Assembly (NCBI GenBank): GCA_041905525.1
Contig: JAYRKY010000007.1
Span: 134,353-198,352, forward strand
Reading direction: 5' to 3'
Origin: SHVO01 sp041905525
GTDB lineage: Bacteria; Pseudomonadota; Alphaproteobacteria; Rhodospirillales; Rhodospirillaceae
DNA length: 64,000 bases
The notes beneath the pieces are model-generated. The model saw only the letters and a list, made by a program, of their open reading frames with translations, had not been told where the DNA came from and did no database searches. Each line of letters begins with the position of its first letter. Within the stretch, counting starts at the first letter, position 1. A program made the position numbers and the translations under genes. This document shows positions 24,720 through 34,035 of this stretch, one piece after another.

Positions 24720-26884
24720 GCCGCGTTTTCCGGAAATTTGACGACGACGAGCGTGACATCGTCGCTTTGCACGGTGCCGCCCGAGAACGCGGCCAGCGCA
24801 TCCACGACGGCATCGCAAATTTGCGCGGCGGGAAGATGCGCGTTGGCGCGCACGACATTCATCAAGCCGTCTTTGCCGAAGGCATCCCCGGTCGGACTCC
24901 GCGTCTCCCAAATGCCGTCGGTGCCGATGATCAAGAGACCGCCGGGCGGCCAGTCCGAACGATCGCTTTCCTGGAAAGTCCAATCGGCATTCACGCCGAG
25001 CGGGATGTCCTGAGCTGCGAGTTCCTCGAAGCGCCCAGTGCCGCGGTCCAAAAACAGCAGCGGACCGTGTCCCGCGCTGATCCACCGGAGCCGGCGCGTT
25101 TCGGGTTCGAGCACGAAATAGACCAGTGTGACGAAACGCCCGGCGGCGGAGTCCGCCGCCACGTGGCGGTTGACCGCGCGCATCACCGGCGGGAGCGCAA
25201 CATCCGCGACCGAAAAGCTGCGCAAGAGGGCGCGGACCGAGGTCATCGTCAGCGCCGCGACGATCCCGTGCCCCGACACATCCCCGACCACCACGCCCAG
25301 CCGTTCGCGGCCATCGTCCGCGCGAAGCGGAATGAAGTCGTAATAATCGCCGCCGACCGCCTCGTGGTAGACGCTGCGGCCGGCGATATCGAAGTTGGCG
25401 ATGCGCGGCGAGGCCGCCGGCAATAATTTCTGTTGAACCTCGCGCGCCAGGGTCAGGGATTCCTTCACCTGAATGTGGTTGCGCAATTCCGGAACCATCG
25501 CATTGAAGACCATCGCAAGGTCGCCGACTTCATCGCGACTGGAGACGTCGGCCCGCGCATCGAGGTTGCCGCGCGCAAGACCTTCAGCGGTGGCGGCGAG
25601 TTCACGCAGCGGGCTCGTAATGGTGCGGGCCGCGAGCGCGGCAAGGCCGGCGATCATGACCACCAGCGCAATCGAGGCAATGCTCGCGAGACGCACCTCG
25701 TTCAAAACGGCCTCGCGCACGTTGTCTTGCGCCTTGTCGGCCGCCCCTTCGATGTCGTCGACGGGCACGATGTAGAGCAGCGTCGATCCCAGGTTTTCGA
25801 GACCGCCGTAAACCCACAGCGCTTCCCGGCCACGATGCAAGCCGCGCTGGATTCCATCCCGCCCTGCGCTGAGATCGGCGGCGATCGCGTTCGTGAGCGT
25901 ATCGGCAGCTTCCAGAGCCGTCGTCTCGGGCCGGGCATCCCACGCGATCCCGGTGTCCCGGTACAAACTGGACGCGATGACGCGCAACGCCGGCGCGCCG
26001 TCGCTCTTTCCCGGCGTGAAGGGGGCGCCCGCGGCATCCACAAGCTGAACGATGTAACTCTCCGCGCTCGCGCCGAGACGTGTCTTGAGATTCGCGGAGT
26101 CCAGGAACGAAAGGACATCGACGTCGATCGCGGCGACACCTGCGAAGGCTCCAGCCTCGCCGCGGATCGGCATCGTCGCGGTCAACAGGAGACGGCGGGT
26201 CGAAGCGTCTAGGAGTGGCGGATTCCAGACAACATCCTCGGCGGTTCGTGTGTTCACGTACCACTCGCGCTGGCGCGGGTCGTAGCCGGCAGGATATCCG
26301 CCATGGCCGGGGAACGAGGTGTGAACCCCTTCCTCCAGGGTGATGTATTGCCAGTAGAAGAGTCCCGGATTGCCATCGGCAAGGCGCCGATAGAGATCGT
26401 CCATGCCGGCGAGGCGCCGCATCAGGGGGCGCACCGCGCCCGGCTCGACGCCCGGCGGCGTCAAAAATGACTGATGAACACGCGAGATCGGAATGGCCTG
26501 AAGCTCACCGGTGGCGGAGGCAATCGCGTGATCGATGGCGAGTTCGGTCCCGGGCGGCCACGCGCGCGGCGTATCGAAGTCGCTGTGAAAATAAAGGGGG
26601 ATGTCGCCGACGGGCGGCGCGGCTGTCAGGCGATTTTCCACGTCGCGGGAAAGCAGGCGCAAGGCCAACTCCACCTGACGCCGGCGCGCTTCCATGAGAT
26701 CCGACGAAGTGGCGACAGCTTGCAGCAGCTGGGTCTGCATCTCGCCGATGGCGGCCGACTTGCCGGCGCCCGCAATCGCGCGCCCGAGGCTCTCAAGCGC
26801 CTGCTCGCTGCGCCACGACAGCGCGGCCAGCGGAATGAGGCCGATGACGAGAAGGAGGATAAAGAGCTTCGCCTGGATACGCAT
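24716..26884 (-). CDS. Membrane-bound PP2C (SpoIIE-type) phosphatase with Cache and HAMP domains
   Basis: 722-residue sensor phosphatase. A first helix (LFILLLVIGLIPLAALSW) is followed by a dCache-like periplasmic sensor (about 35-395) with WYVNTRTAEDVVWNPPLLD, GVAAIDVDVLSF and LLYIVPVDDI. A second helix (about 402-422) precedes a HAMP domain (ITSPLRELAATAEGLARGNL) and a SpoIIE/PP2C catalytic domain (about 500-718) with metal-binding Asp in VGGDYYDFI and VVGDVSGHGI, and GTDGIWETR near the end. Such RsbU-type enzymes usually control anti-anti-sigma partners; none is adjacent. It lies upstream of nothing on its strand and overlaps the EamA gene's 3' end. Confidence 0.92.
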   Translation of the reverse strand: MRIQAKLFILLLVIGLIPLAALSWRSEQALESLGRAIAGAGKSAAIGEMQTQLLQAVATSSDLMEARRRQVELALRLLSRDVENRLTAAPPVGDIPLYFHSDFDTPRAWPPGTELAIDHAIASATGELQAIPISRVHQSFLTPPGVEPGAVRPLMRRLAGMDDLYRRLADGNPGLFYWQYITLEEGVHTSFPGHGGYPAGYDPRQREWYVNTRTAEDVVWNPPLLDASTRRLLLTATMPIRGEAGAFAGVAAIDVDVLSFLDSANLKTRLGASAESYIVQLVDAAGAPFTPGKSDGAPALRVIASSLYRDTGIAWDARPETTALEAADTLTNAIAADLSAGRDGIQRGLHRGREALWVYGGLENLGSTLLYIVPVDDIEGAADKAQDNVREAVLNEVRLASIASIALVVMIAGLAALAARTITSPLRELAATAEGLARGNLDARADVSSRDEVGDLAMVFNAMVPELRNHIQVKESLTLAREVQQKLLPAASPRIANFDIAGRSVYHEAVGGDYYDFIPLRADDGRERLGVVVGDVSGHGIVAALTMTSVRALLRSFSVADVALPPVMRAVNRHVAADSAAGRFVTLVYFVLEPETRRLRWISAGHGPLLFLDRGTGRFEELAAQDIPLGVNADWTFQESDRSDWPPGGLLIIGTDGIWETRSPTGDAFGKDGLMNVVRANAHLPAAQICDAVVDALAAFSGGTVQSDDVTLVVVKFPENAA

Positions 26885-26922
26885 TGAAGCCCTATAGCGC
26901 GAGACGGTGCTTTATTGCATCC

Positions 26923-28161
26923 CTATTGGGATGCTTTCTTCAGCATGTCGTCGATCAAGAAGCCCTGGAACAGGTTAATCCCCATCCGGGCGCCGACTTC
27001 AAGGGCCCGCTCGTTGTCGACGCGGATGAGCACGGGCAACACACCGCAGTCGATCAGGTATTTCACGGCCCGTTCGCGTTCCTTCAGGATATCCTCGGCG
27101 CCGTTGCGCCAATGGATCTTGGCGATACTTGCGCCAAGGTAGTCCAGGTCCACGAGGCCCACCGTCTGGGGGAAAATTTGATCGACCGCAATCGTGGCGC
27201 CCTTGGATTTGATGAGCCCGCGCGCCACCTGGAATTCGTCGAAATTCTCGACGATGTTGGACTGGCGGAATTCGAACACCACGTCCTTTAGGACCGCTTC
27301 GGGCATGCGCTCGATGAAATTCTCGAATTGCTCGGTGAAAACGCTCTCGACGTTGAGGTTGACCGAGCAGCGCCCGCCCCTCGTGTGCATCGCCTCGAAC
27401 GCCTGAAGCAGGATCTGATCTAGCACCAAGGTGAATTCGTTGAATAAGCGCCCGGAGCCGCGCATCTCGACATCGACGAACAGCGGTTTGCGCAGCAAAT
27501 CCATGCTGATGAAATATTCCGTCAGCATGCGTTCGAGCGGGCGGCCCGCCACATGCATGCAGATATCCTGGTCGCGCACGAACGCCTTGATGAACTTGTC
27601 GGTGCCGAACTTCTCGTACGCCTTCATCACGTTCTTGATGTCGTTCGTGGTGAGCGGACGAAGCTGCTTGTTGCCTTCTTCCGGCTCGCCGGCGTTACGC
27701 TGGGCGACTTCGGCGTACTTCGCGACCCGGTCGGCCGCGGAGCGGTAGTTGTTGACGAGGTCGTAGGAGAGCACCAGGCGGCTTTGATCGATGCTGCCGA
27801 AGCTACCGGGGAAGTTCCGCTCAATGGTGCGCAACATCTCGACCTTGAGGTCGCGCACGAGGCCGACAAGGGCCGTCTCGGTGACTTTCGCGAGGATGCC
27901 GAAGTCGCAGGACGACACCTGGTAGGTATGACCGTGTCGTCGACCGCCGATCGCCGCCATACCCTCGCCGATCTGGGCGACCAGGGCCGGGGTCCTTTTG
28001 GTTTCGGGAAGCGCGGCGGCGACGCTTACTATTACGAGATTTACTCCCGCCTCGGGGGCATGACGCCATTGCCCCATATCCTGAACCAGCGCGCGCAGGT
28101 CTTTCACCCGCACCCGGCCTGCCCCGTCTTGTCCTGCTGGTGTGGACGCTACGTCAGACAT
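26923..28161 (-). CDS. Degenerate EAL-domain protein
   Basis: 412 residues. The C-terminal 240 align with the EAL phosphodiesterase fold: GRCSVNLNVESVFTEQF (SVNLS region), KDVVFEFRQSNIVENF where a catalytic protein has an LEITE glutamate, ATIAVDQIFPQTVGLVDLDYL in place of DDFGTGYSSL, and INLFQGFLI for the QGY end. The EAL tripeptide and several metal ligands are missing, so c-di-GMP hydrolysis is unlikely; c-di-GMP binding or protein interaction is possible. The N-terminal half is unassigned. The gene stands alone between the PP2C gene and the beta-oxidation operon. Confidence 0.75.
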   Translation of the reverse strand: MSDVASTPAGQDGAGRVRVKDLRALVQDMGQWRHAPEAGVNLVIVSVAAALPETKRTPALVAQIGEGMAAIGGRRHGHTYQVSSCDFGILAKVTETALVGLVRDLKVEMLRTIERNFPGSFGSIDQSRLVLSYDLVNNYRSAADRVAKYAEVAQRNAGEPEEGNKQLRPLTTNDIKNVMKAYEKFGTDKFIKAFVRDQDICMHVAGRPLERMLTEYFISMDLLRKPLFVDVEMRGSGRLFNEFTLVLDQILLQAFEAMHTRGGRCSVNLNVESVFTEQFENFIERMPEAVLKDVVFEFRQSNIVENFDEFQVARGLIKSKGATIAVDQIFPQTVGLVDLDYLGASIAKIHWRNGAEDILKERERAVKYLIDCGVLPVLIRVDNERALEVGARMGINLFQGFLIDDMLKKASQ

Positions 28162-28467
28162 TCCATCCCGGTCCTAGCCGAAGGCCACGGTCCGAGGACC
28201 GCTCAACTCTAGCGTCGTCAATCATAGAGGCCCTCTTTCGGGCAAGCTATCCCTAACGGTTGCATTGGTCAAATAAAGCCATGATAAATTTGAACTTTCC
28301 TATCCTTCTGGCCAGTAGCCCTACCCCTTTTGCGAACCGATATTATGTAGCCTTGAGCGACCCCAAAACCCGGCAGAATGTCTTGATGGAAAAAGATAAA
28401 CCGGAAATTGGGGTTCCCGGCGGGCCGGGAGTAAAGGACAATGGAGTGAAAAGGGCTGGGAGGTACC
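28162..28467. other. Promoter region of the beta-oxidation operon
   Basis: No gene seen. A candidate promoter is TTGCAT (about 28260) with ATAAAT 18 bases later, but the match is weak. A perfect inverted repeat TCCCGGC-gg-GCCGGGA (28415-28430) lies about 40 bases before the SCP-2 start and could be an operator for a fatty-acid regulator or a leader hairpin. AAAGGGCTGGGAGG precedes the ATG. Confidence 0.4.
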
Positions 28468-28776
28468 ATGGGCCTGGAAGATCTGGTCGGCGAGATGTCG
28501 GCCCAAGCCGATAAGCTCAAAGAGTTGAATCACTCTGTTTTGTTCGACCTCGGGGACGACGGCAAAATCTTGCTCGATGCGACCGGCGGAGAGGTCAAGA
28601 TCACTCCGAACCCGGACACCGACGACGCGGAGACCACGCTTGTGCTCTCCAGCGAAAATCTCGTTAAGCTTGTGAACGGCGATCTCAATCCGATGGTGGC
28701 ATTCACGTTGGGCAAGCTGAAGGTCTTCGGCTCGAAAGGCATCGCCCTGAAACTCTCCAGCCTTCTCGACAAATAG
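28468..28776 (+). CDS. SCP-2 sterol/lipid-transfer-family protein
   Basis: Small lipid-binding protein of 102 residues with the SCP-2 fold signature: HSVLFDLGDDGKILLDATGG, DTDDAETTLVLSSENLVKLV and the characteristic NGDLNPMVAFTLGKLKVFGS. SCP-2 proteins bind acyl chains or sterols and often sit in fatty-acid degradation operons. A good GGGAGG ribosome site precedes the ATG. It is the first gene of the beta-oxidation operon, 15 bases before the acyl-CoA ligase, suggesting it presents substrates to that enzyme. Confidence 0.88.
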   Translation: MGLEDLVGEMSAQADKLKELNHSVLFDLGDDGKILLDATGGEVKITPNPDTDDAETTLVLSSENLVKLVNGDLNPMVAFTLGKLKVFGSKGIALKLSSLLDK

Positions 28777-28791
28777 GCCCCGGCAGCCCGT

Positions 28792-30489
28792 ATGAACCCA
28801 GACGGATCATCGCGCTCTCCGACCTATCCGTGGCTGCGGAACTATCCCGCATACGCCCCGTGGAACATGCCGCTGCCGGCGGTTCCGGTGTTCAATATTC
28901 TCCATGACGCGACGGCGAAGTACGCCAACCGCCCGGCGATGGACTTCTTCGGCAAGCATTGGACCTATGCCGAGACGGCGGAAATGGCGGCGCGCGCGGC
29001 CAAGGGGTTCCAGAAGCTTGGCGTGACCAAGGGCACGCGCGTCGGCCTGCTTCTTCCGAACACGCCGTACTATATCGCGGCCTATTTCGGCGTGCTGATG
29101 GCCGGCGGCATCGTCGTGAACATGAACCCGCTTTACGCGGTGCGCGAACTCGAGGCCATGGTGAAGGATTCCGGCGCGGAGATCGTGGTCACGATGGATT
29201 TGACCGCGATGTACCCGAAGGCGCGCACTCTTCTCAACAACACGCACATGCGCAAGCTGGTGGTGTGCTCCATGACGGAGGCGCTACCGCTCGGCACAGC
29301 CGTTCTGTTCAATCTTTTCCGGCGCTCGACCGTTGCGAACGTCGAAGAGGACGACCGGCAAATCTGGTGGGAAGACCTGGTCGACAACGACGGCAAGCCG
29401 GACGCGGTGGCGATCGATCCGAAGGAAGATGTCGCCGTGCTTCAATATACCGGCGGCACGACCGGCCTTCCTAAAGGCGCCATGCTGACCCACGCCAACA
29501 TATCCGCCAACGTCCGCATGGTGTCGTGCTGGCATGGCAGTCCGGTCTACGGCCACGAGAAATTCCTCGCGGCGCTGCCGTTCTTCCACGTGTTCGCCAT
29601 GACCGTCGCGCTACTGTGCGCGATGGACCTCGGCGCGGAAATCATCATGATGCCGCGCTTCGAGCTCAAGGATGCGCTGAAGCAGATCAGCAAGAAGAAG
29701 CCCACGGTTTTCCCGGCCGTGCCGACCATCTTCACGGCCATCAACACATCGCCCCTCAGCAAGAATTACGATCTCACCTCGCTGAAAGTGTGCATCTCCG
29801 GCGGCGCGCCGTTGCCGATCGAGGTAAAACACGAATTCGAGGAGACCAGCGGCTGCGTGGTGGTCGAAGGCTACGGCCTCTCGGAAACCTCGCCGGTCGT
29901 CTGCACCAATCCGACCCAAGGGGTGAACAAGTCGGGCTCGGTGGGCCTTCCGATGCCGGGCACGATCATCGAAATTCGCGCGCTGGATGACGACCGCGTT
30001 TTGGGCGTCGGTGAAAAGGGCGAGATCTGCGTGCGCGGGCCGCAAGTCATGAAGGGCTATTGGAATCGCCCCGAAGACACCGCCGAGGTGATGAAGAACG
30101 GCGCCTTCCATACCGGCGACGTCGGTTACATGGACGATGACGGGTACGTTTTCATCGTCGATCGCATCAAGGACATGATCAACGCATCCGGATACAAAAT
30201 CTATCCGCGCATGGTCGAAGAAGCGGTTCACTTGCACCCCGCGGTCGAGGAAGTGATTGTGATCGGCGTCGACGATCCTTATCGCGGGCAGGCGCCGAAG
30301 GCTTTTATCAAAGTGCGCGCAGGCATGACGCTGACGGAAGCCGATATCCGGGAGTTCTTGAAGGACAAGCTCTCGAAGATCGAACAGCCCGCTCAATATG
30401 AATTCAGAGATGTCCTGCCGAAGACGCTCATCGGCAAACTTTCGAAGAAGGAATTGAAACAGGAAGAGGCCGCCAAGTCGGGCGGCTGA
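28792..30489 (+). CDS. fadD: Long-chain fatty acid--CoA ligase
   Basis: AMP-forming acyl-CoA synthetase of 565 residues. It activates fatty acids for beta-oxidation. P-loop motif LQYTGGTTGLPKGA (about 221-234), A5 motif GYGLSETSP, A7 TGDVGYMDDDGY, A8 DRIKDMINASGYKIYPRMVEE, and the catalytic Lys in LPKTLIGKLSKKEL near the C-terminus. The N-terminal linker VNMNPLYAVRELEAM is typical of FadD. It stands second in the operon. Chain-length preference is inferred from context. Confidence 0.93.
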   Translation: MNPDGSSRSPTYPWLRNYPAYAPWNMPLPAVPVFNILHDATAKYANRPAMDFFGKHWTYAETAEMAARAAKGFQKLGVTKGTRVGLLLPNTPYYIAAYFGVLMAGGIVVNMNPLYAVRELEAMVKDSGAEIVVTMDLTAMYPKARTLLNNTHMRKLVVCSMTEALPLGTAVLFNLFRRSTVANVEEDDRQIWWEDLVDNDGKPDAVAIDPKEDVAVLQYTGGTTGLPKGAMLTHANISANVRMVSCWHGSPVYGHEKFLAALPFFHVFAMTVALLCAMDLGAEIIMMPRFELKDALKQISKKKPTVFPAVPTIFTAINTSPLSKNYDLTSLKVCISGGAPLPIEVKHEFEETSGCVVVEGYGLSETSPVVCTNPTQGVNKSGSVGLPMPGTIIEIRALDDDRVLGVGEKGEICVRGPQVMKGYWNRPEDTAEVMKNGAFHTGDVGYMDDDGYVFIVDRIKDMINASGYKIYPRMVEEAVHLHPAVEEVIVIGVDDPYRGQAPKAFIKVRAGMTLTEADIREFLKDKLSKIEQPAQYEFRDVLPKTLIGKLSKKELKQEEAAKSGG

Positions 30490-30528
30490 ACCTGTTCACA
30501 CAACGACACAGGCAAAGGGAACAAAGCC

Positions 30529-31665
30529 ATGACCAACGTCGTCATCTGCGGTTACGCCCGCTCGCCGTTCACGCTCGCAAACAAGGGCGCGCTGAAGAAG
30601 ACGCGCCCCGACGATCTGGCGGCCGCCGTCATCAAGGCCCTGGTCGAACGCACCAAGGTGAACCCCGACGACATCGAAGACGTTGCCTTGGGCTGCGCCT
30701 TCCCCGAGGGCGAGCAAGGCATGAACATGGGCCGGCTTGTCGCATTCCTTGCCGGCCTTCCCAACAGCGCCGCGGGCGATACCGTGAACCGTTTCTGCGG
30801 ATCGTCGATGCAGACCATTCATCAGGCAGCGGGTTCAATCATGATGGGCGCCGGTGACGCTTTCATCGCCGCGGGCGTCGAGAGCATGAGCCGCGTGCCC
30901 ATGGGCGGTTACAATTTCATGCCCAACCCGATCCTCGTCGATGCCGGACACGCGGCTTATATCGGCATGGGCGAAACCGCCGAAAACCTTGCCCAGAAAT
31001 ATCAGATCCCGCGGGCGAAGCAGGAAGCCTTCGCTGTGGAAAGTCATCAGCGCGCCTCCAAAGCGCAGGCCGCCGGCAAGTTTAAGGACGAGATCGTCCC
31101 GGTGAAGGGCGAAGGCGGAATGGTGGACACGGACGGCTGCATTCGCCCGGACACCAATCTGGAAGCTCTCGCGGGCCTGAAGCCAGCCTTCAAGGAAACC
31201 GGCTCGGTCACAGCGGGCACATCTTCCCCGCTCACAGACGGTGCTTCAGCGGTCCTGGTGTGCAGCGAGCAATACGCCGCGAAGAACAACTTGAAGCCTC
31301 TCGCCCGCATCAAATCGATCGCGGTCGCGGGCTGCGCGCCGGAGATCATGGGCATCGGCCCGGTGCCCGCCGTGCAGAAGGCCCTGCTGCGCGCCGGCCT
31401 CAAGCTGAACCAGATCGATATCATCGAACTGAATGAAGCCTTCGCAGCGCAGGCGATGTCCGTGATGCAGGAACTGGGGCTCGATCCGGCGAAAACCAAT
31501 ATCGACGGCGGCGCGCTCGCGATGGGGCACCCACTCGGTGCCTCCGGCGGACGCATCACCGGCAAGGCCGCTGCGCTCCTGCAACGTGAAAAGAAGAAGT
31601 ACGCCCTCGCCAGCATGTGCATCGGCGGCGGGCAAGGCATCGCGACCGTTCTCGAAGCCCTTTAA
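30529..31665 (+). CDS. fadA: Acetyl-CoA acyltransferase (3-ketoacyl-CoA thiolase)
   Basis: Cleaves 3-ketoacyl-CoA in the last step of beta-oxidation. 378 residues. The nucleophile Cys is in VNRFCGSSMQTIHQAAG (about 87), the catalytic His in AMGHPLGASGGRI, and the second Cys in SMCIGGGQGIA at the C-terminus. VALGCAFPEGEQGMN and ESMSRVPMGG are typical of FadA. It lies 39 bases after fadD and 13 bases before the HAD-ECH gene; thiolase and multifunctional enzyme presumably form the trifunctional complex. Confidence 0.94.
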   Translation: MTNVVICGYARSPFTLANKGALKKTRPDDLAAAVIKALVERTKVNPDDIEDVALGCAFPEGEQGMNMGRLVAFLAGLPNSAAGDTVNRFCGSSMQTIHQAAGSIMMGAGDAFIAAGVESMSRVPMGGYNFMPNPILVDAGHAAYIGMGETAENLAQKYQIPRAKQEAFAVESHQRASKAQAAGKFKDEIVPVKGEGGMVDTDGCIRPDTNLEALAGLKPAFKETGSVTAGTSSPLTDGASAVLVCSEQYAAKNNLKPLARIKSIAVAGCAPEIMGIGPVPAVQKALLRAGLKLNQIDIIELNEAFAAQAMSVMQELGLDPAKTNIDGGALAMGHPLGASGGRITGKAAALLQREKKKYALASMCIGGGQGIATVLEAL

Positions 31666-31678
31666 CGGAGATCGGCCC

Positions 31679-34015
31679 ATGGCTGAGATCAAAAAAGCCG
31701 CCGTTATCGGCGCGGGCGTGATGGGAGCGGGCATCGCCGCGCACATCACCAATGCCGGAGTGCCTGTGGTGCTCCTCGACATCGTTCCGAAGGATGGCGC
31801 CAATCGCAATGCGATCGCCGAAGGCGCCGTGGCGAAGCTGCAAAAGGCAGATCCGGCGCCGTTCATGTCCAAGCGCAATGCGGGCCTCATCACGACCGGC
31901 AACCTGGAAGACAATCTCGATCTTCTGGCGGAGTGCGACTGGATCGTGGAGGCTGTGATCGAGCGCCTCGACATCAAACAGGACCTCTACAAGAAAGTAG
32001 AGAAGCACCGGAAGAAGGGCTCGGTGGTGTCGTCCAACACCTCCACCATCCCACTCAAGGAACTCACCGCCGGCATGCCCGAGGGCATGGTGTCGGACTT
32101 CATGATCACGCACTTCTTCAATCCGCCGCGCTACATGCGGCTGCTGGAGATCGTGGGCGGCCCCAAAACCCGCGCCGACGCGCTCAAGATGGTGCGCGAT
32201 TTCTGCGATATCCGCCTCGGCAAAGGCGTGGTCGTCGCGAAAGACACGCCCGGCTTCATCGGCAACCGCATCGGCATCTACTGGATGCAGAACGCCGTGG
32301 TGGAGGCCTTGAACCTGGGCCTGACGATCGATGAAGCGGACGCGGTCGGCTCACGGCCCTTCGGAATTCCGAAAACGGGCGTGTTCGGCCTGCTCGATCT
32401 GATCGGCATCGATCTGATGCCGCACCTGACGAAATCCATGCTGTCGCTCCTGCCCAAGACCGACCCTTATGTGGCGATTTCCGGGGAAGTGCCGGTCGTC
32501 ACGACGATGCTGAAAAACGGATGGATCGGACGTAAGGGGCCGAGCGGCTTCTATCGCCTGCGCAAGGACGGCGCCAACAAGATCAAGGAAAGCATCAACC
32601 TCAAGACCGGCGAGTACGCGCCCAGCGTGAAATCCAGCCTCGAGAGCGTCGATGCCGGCAAGAAGGGTGGCCTCAAGGGCGTGGTCGAGCATTCCGATAA
32701 AGGCGGCGCTTACGCCTGGAAGCTCGCCAGCAAGGGCCTGACCTATACGGCGGCGCTTGTGCCTGAAATCGCCGACACCATCGTTGACGTCGACGAGGCG
32801 ATGAAGGACGGCTATGGCTGGAAGAACGGGCCGTTCGAACTTATCGATCAACTCGGCGCCAAGTGGTTCGCGGACAAACTTGCCGCGGAGAAAATGGACG
32901 TGCCCCCGCTCCTGAAACTCGCTGCGGAAAAGGGCGGCTTCTACAAAACCGAAGGCAAGGCGCTCAAGTACCTCACCGTCAGCGGCGAATATAAAGATGT
33001 CGTCAGGGCGCCGGGCGTCTTGCGCCTGTCAGACGTCAAGCGCGGCGCGACACCGATCATCAAGAACCCATCCGCGAAGGTGTGGGATCTCGGCGACGGC
33101 GTTGCCTGTTTCGAATTCACCTCGCGCGCCAACAGTCTCGATCCGATGACGATGCAGGGCTACAAGGACGTCCTGAAGCTCTTCAAGAATGACAAATCGT
33201 GGAAAGGGCTCGTGATCCACAACGAGGGCCCGAACTTCTCCGTCGGCGCCAATATCGGCCTCATGCTCTTCGCAGCCAACATCGCGATCTACAGCGAGAT
33301 CGAAACGCAGATCGAGGACGGCCAGAAGACCTACATGCAACTCAAGCAGGCGCCGTTCCCCGTGGTCGCCGCGCCCTTGGGTATGGCGCTGGGCGGCGGA
33401 TGTGAAATTCTGCTGCATAGCGCGGCCATCCAGGCTCATGCCGAAACCTACACCGGTCTGGTCGAGGTCGGTGTCGGCGTCATTCCCGCTTGGGGCGGCT
33501 GCAAGGAGATGCTGCTGCGCTTCAAGAAGGATCCGAAGCTGCCCAAGGGACCGATTCCGGCGGTGGCGAAGGCGTTCGAGATGATCGGCACCGCCCAGGT
33601 GGCGAAGTCGGCCTTCGAAGCCAAGGAGATGGGCATCCTGCGCAAGGACGACGGCATCACCATGAACCGCGACCGCCTGCTGGCGGATGCGAAAGCCAAG
33701 GTGCTGAAGCTCGCCGAGAACTATGCCCCGCCGAAGGAAGAGACCATCTCGCTTCCGGGCGCGGGCGGGATCGCGGCACTGAAGGTCGCATTGCAGGGGC
33801 TGATGCTCCAAGGCAAGGTCACGCCGCACGATGAGACGGTGTCGCTGGCTTTGGCCAGCGTGTTGACTGGCGGCAAGACCGACTTCAAGGACGAGCTGAC
33901 CGAGAAGGACCTGCTCAAGCTGGAGCGGAACGCTTTCCTGGAACTGGCGAAGAACCCCAAGACCCTGGCGCGCATGGAGCACATGCTCGACACCGGCAAA
34001 CCGTTACGCAACTGA
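31679..34015 (+). CDS. fadB: 3-hydroxyacyl-CoA dehydrogenase / enoyl-CoA hydratase fusion (HAD first)
   Basis: Multifunctional beta-oxidation enzyme of 778 residues. The NAD-binding dehydrogenase domain comes first (AVIGAGVMGAGIAAHI, about 8-23), then the HAD C-terminal domains with NTSTIPLKELT, THFFNPPRYMRLLEIV and GKGVVVAKDTPGFIGNRI. The crotonase-fold hydratase is C-terminal (about 475-720), with GPNFSVGANI and both catalytic glutamates in ALGGGCEILLHS and LVEVGVGVIPAWGG. The domain order is the reverse of E. coli FadB. The ATG at 31679 starts the Rossmann motif and follows GGAG; the longer frame into fadA is a shadow. Confidence 0.93.
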   Translation: MAEIKKAAVIGAGVMGAGIAAHITNAGVPVVLLDIVPKDGANRNAIAEGAVAKLQKADPAPFMSKRNAGLITTGNLEDNLDLLAECDWIVEAVIERLDIKQDLYKKVEKHRKKGSVVSSNTSTIPLKELTAGMPEGMVSDFMITHFFNPPRYMRLLEIVGGPKTRADALKMVRDFCDIRLGKGVVVAKDTPGFIGNRIGIYWMQNAVVEALNLGLTIDEADAVGSRPFGIPKTGVFGLLDLIGIDLMPHLTKSMLSLLPKTDPYVAISGEVPVVTTMLKNGWIGRKGPSGFYRLRKDGANKIKESINLKTGEYAPSVKSSLESVDAGKKGGLKGVVEHSDKGGAYAWKLASKGLTYTAALVPEIADTIVDVDEAMKDGYGWKNGPFELIDQLGAKWFADKLAAEKMDVPPLLKLAAEKGGFYKTEGKALKYLTVSGEYKDVVRAPGVLRLSDVKRGATPIIKNPSAKVWDLGDGVACFEFTSRANSLDPMTMQGYKDVLKLFKNDKSWKGLVIHNEGPNFSVGANIGLMLFAANIAIYSEIETQIEDGQKTYMQLKQAPFPVVAAPLGMALGGGCEILLHSAAIQAHAETYTGLVEVGVGVIPAWGGCKEMLLRFKKDPKLPKGPIPAVAKAFEMIGTAQVAKSAFEAKEMGILRKDDGITMNRDRLLADAKAKVLKLAENYAPPKEETISLPGAGGIAALKVALQGLMLQGKVTPHDETVSLALASVLTGGKTDFKDELTEKDLLKLERNAFLELAKNPKTLARMEHMLDTGKPLRN

Positions 34016-34035
34016 GCCTGTAGATCGTAGAGTTG

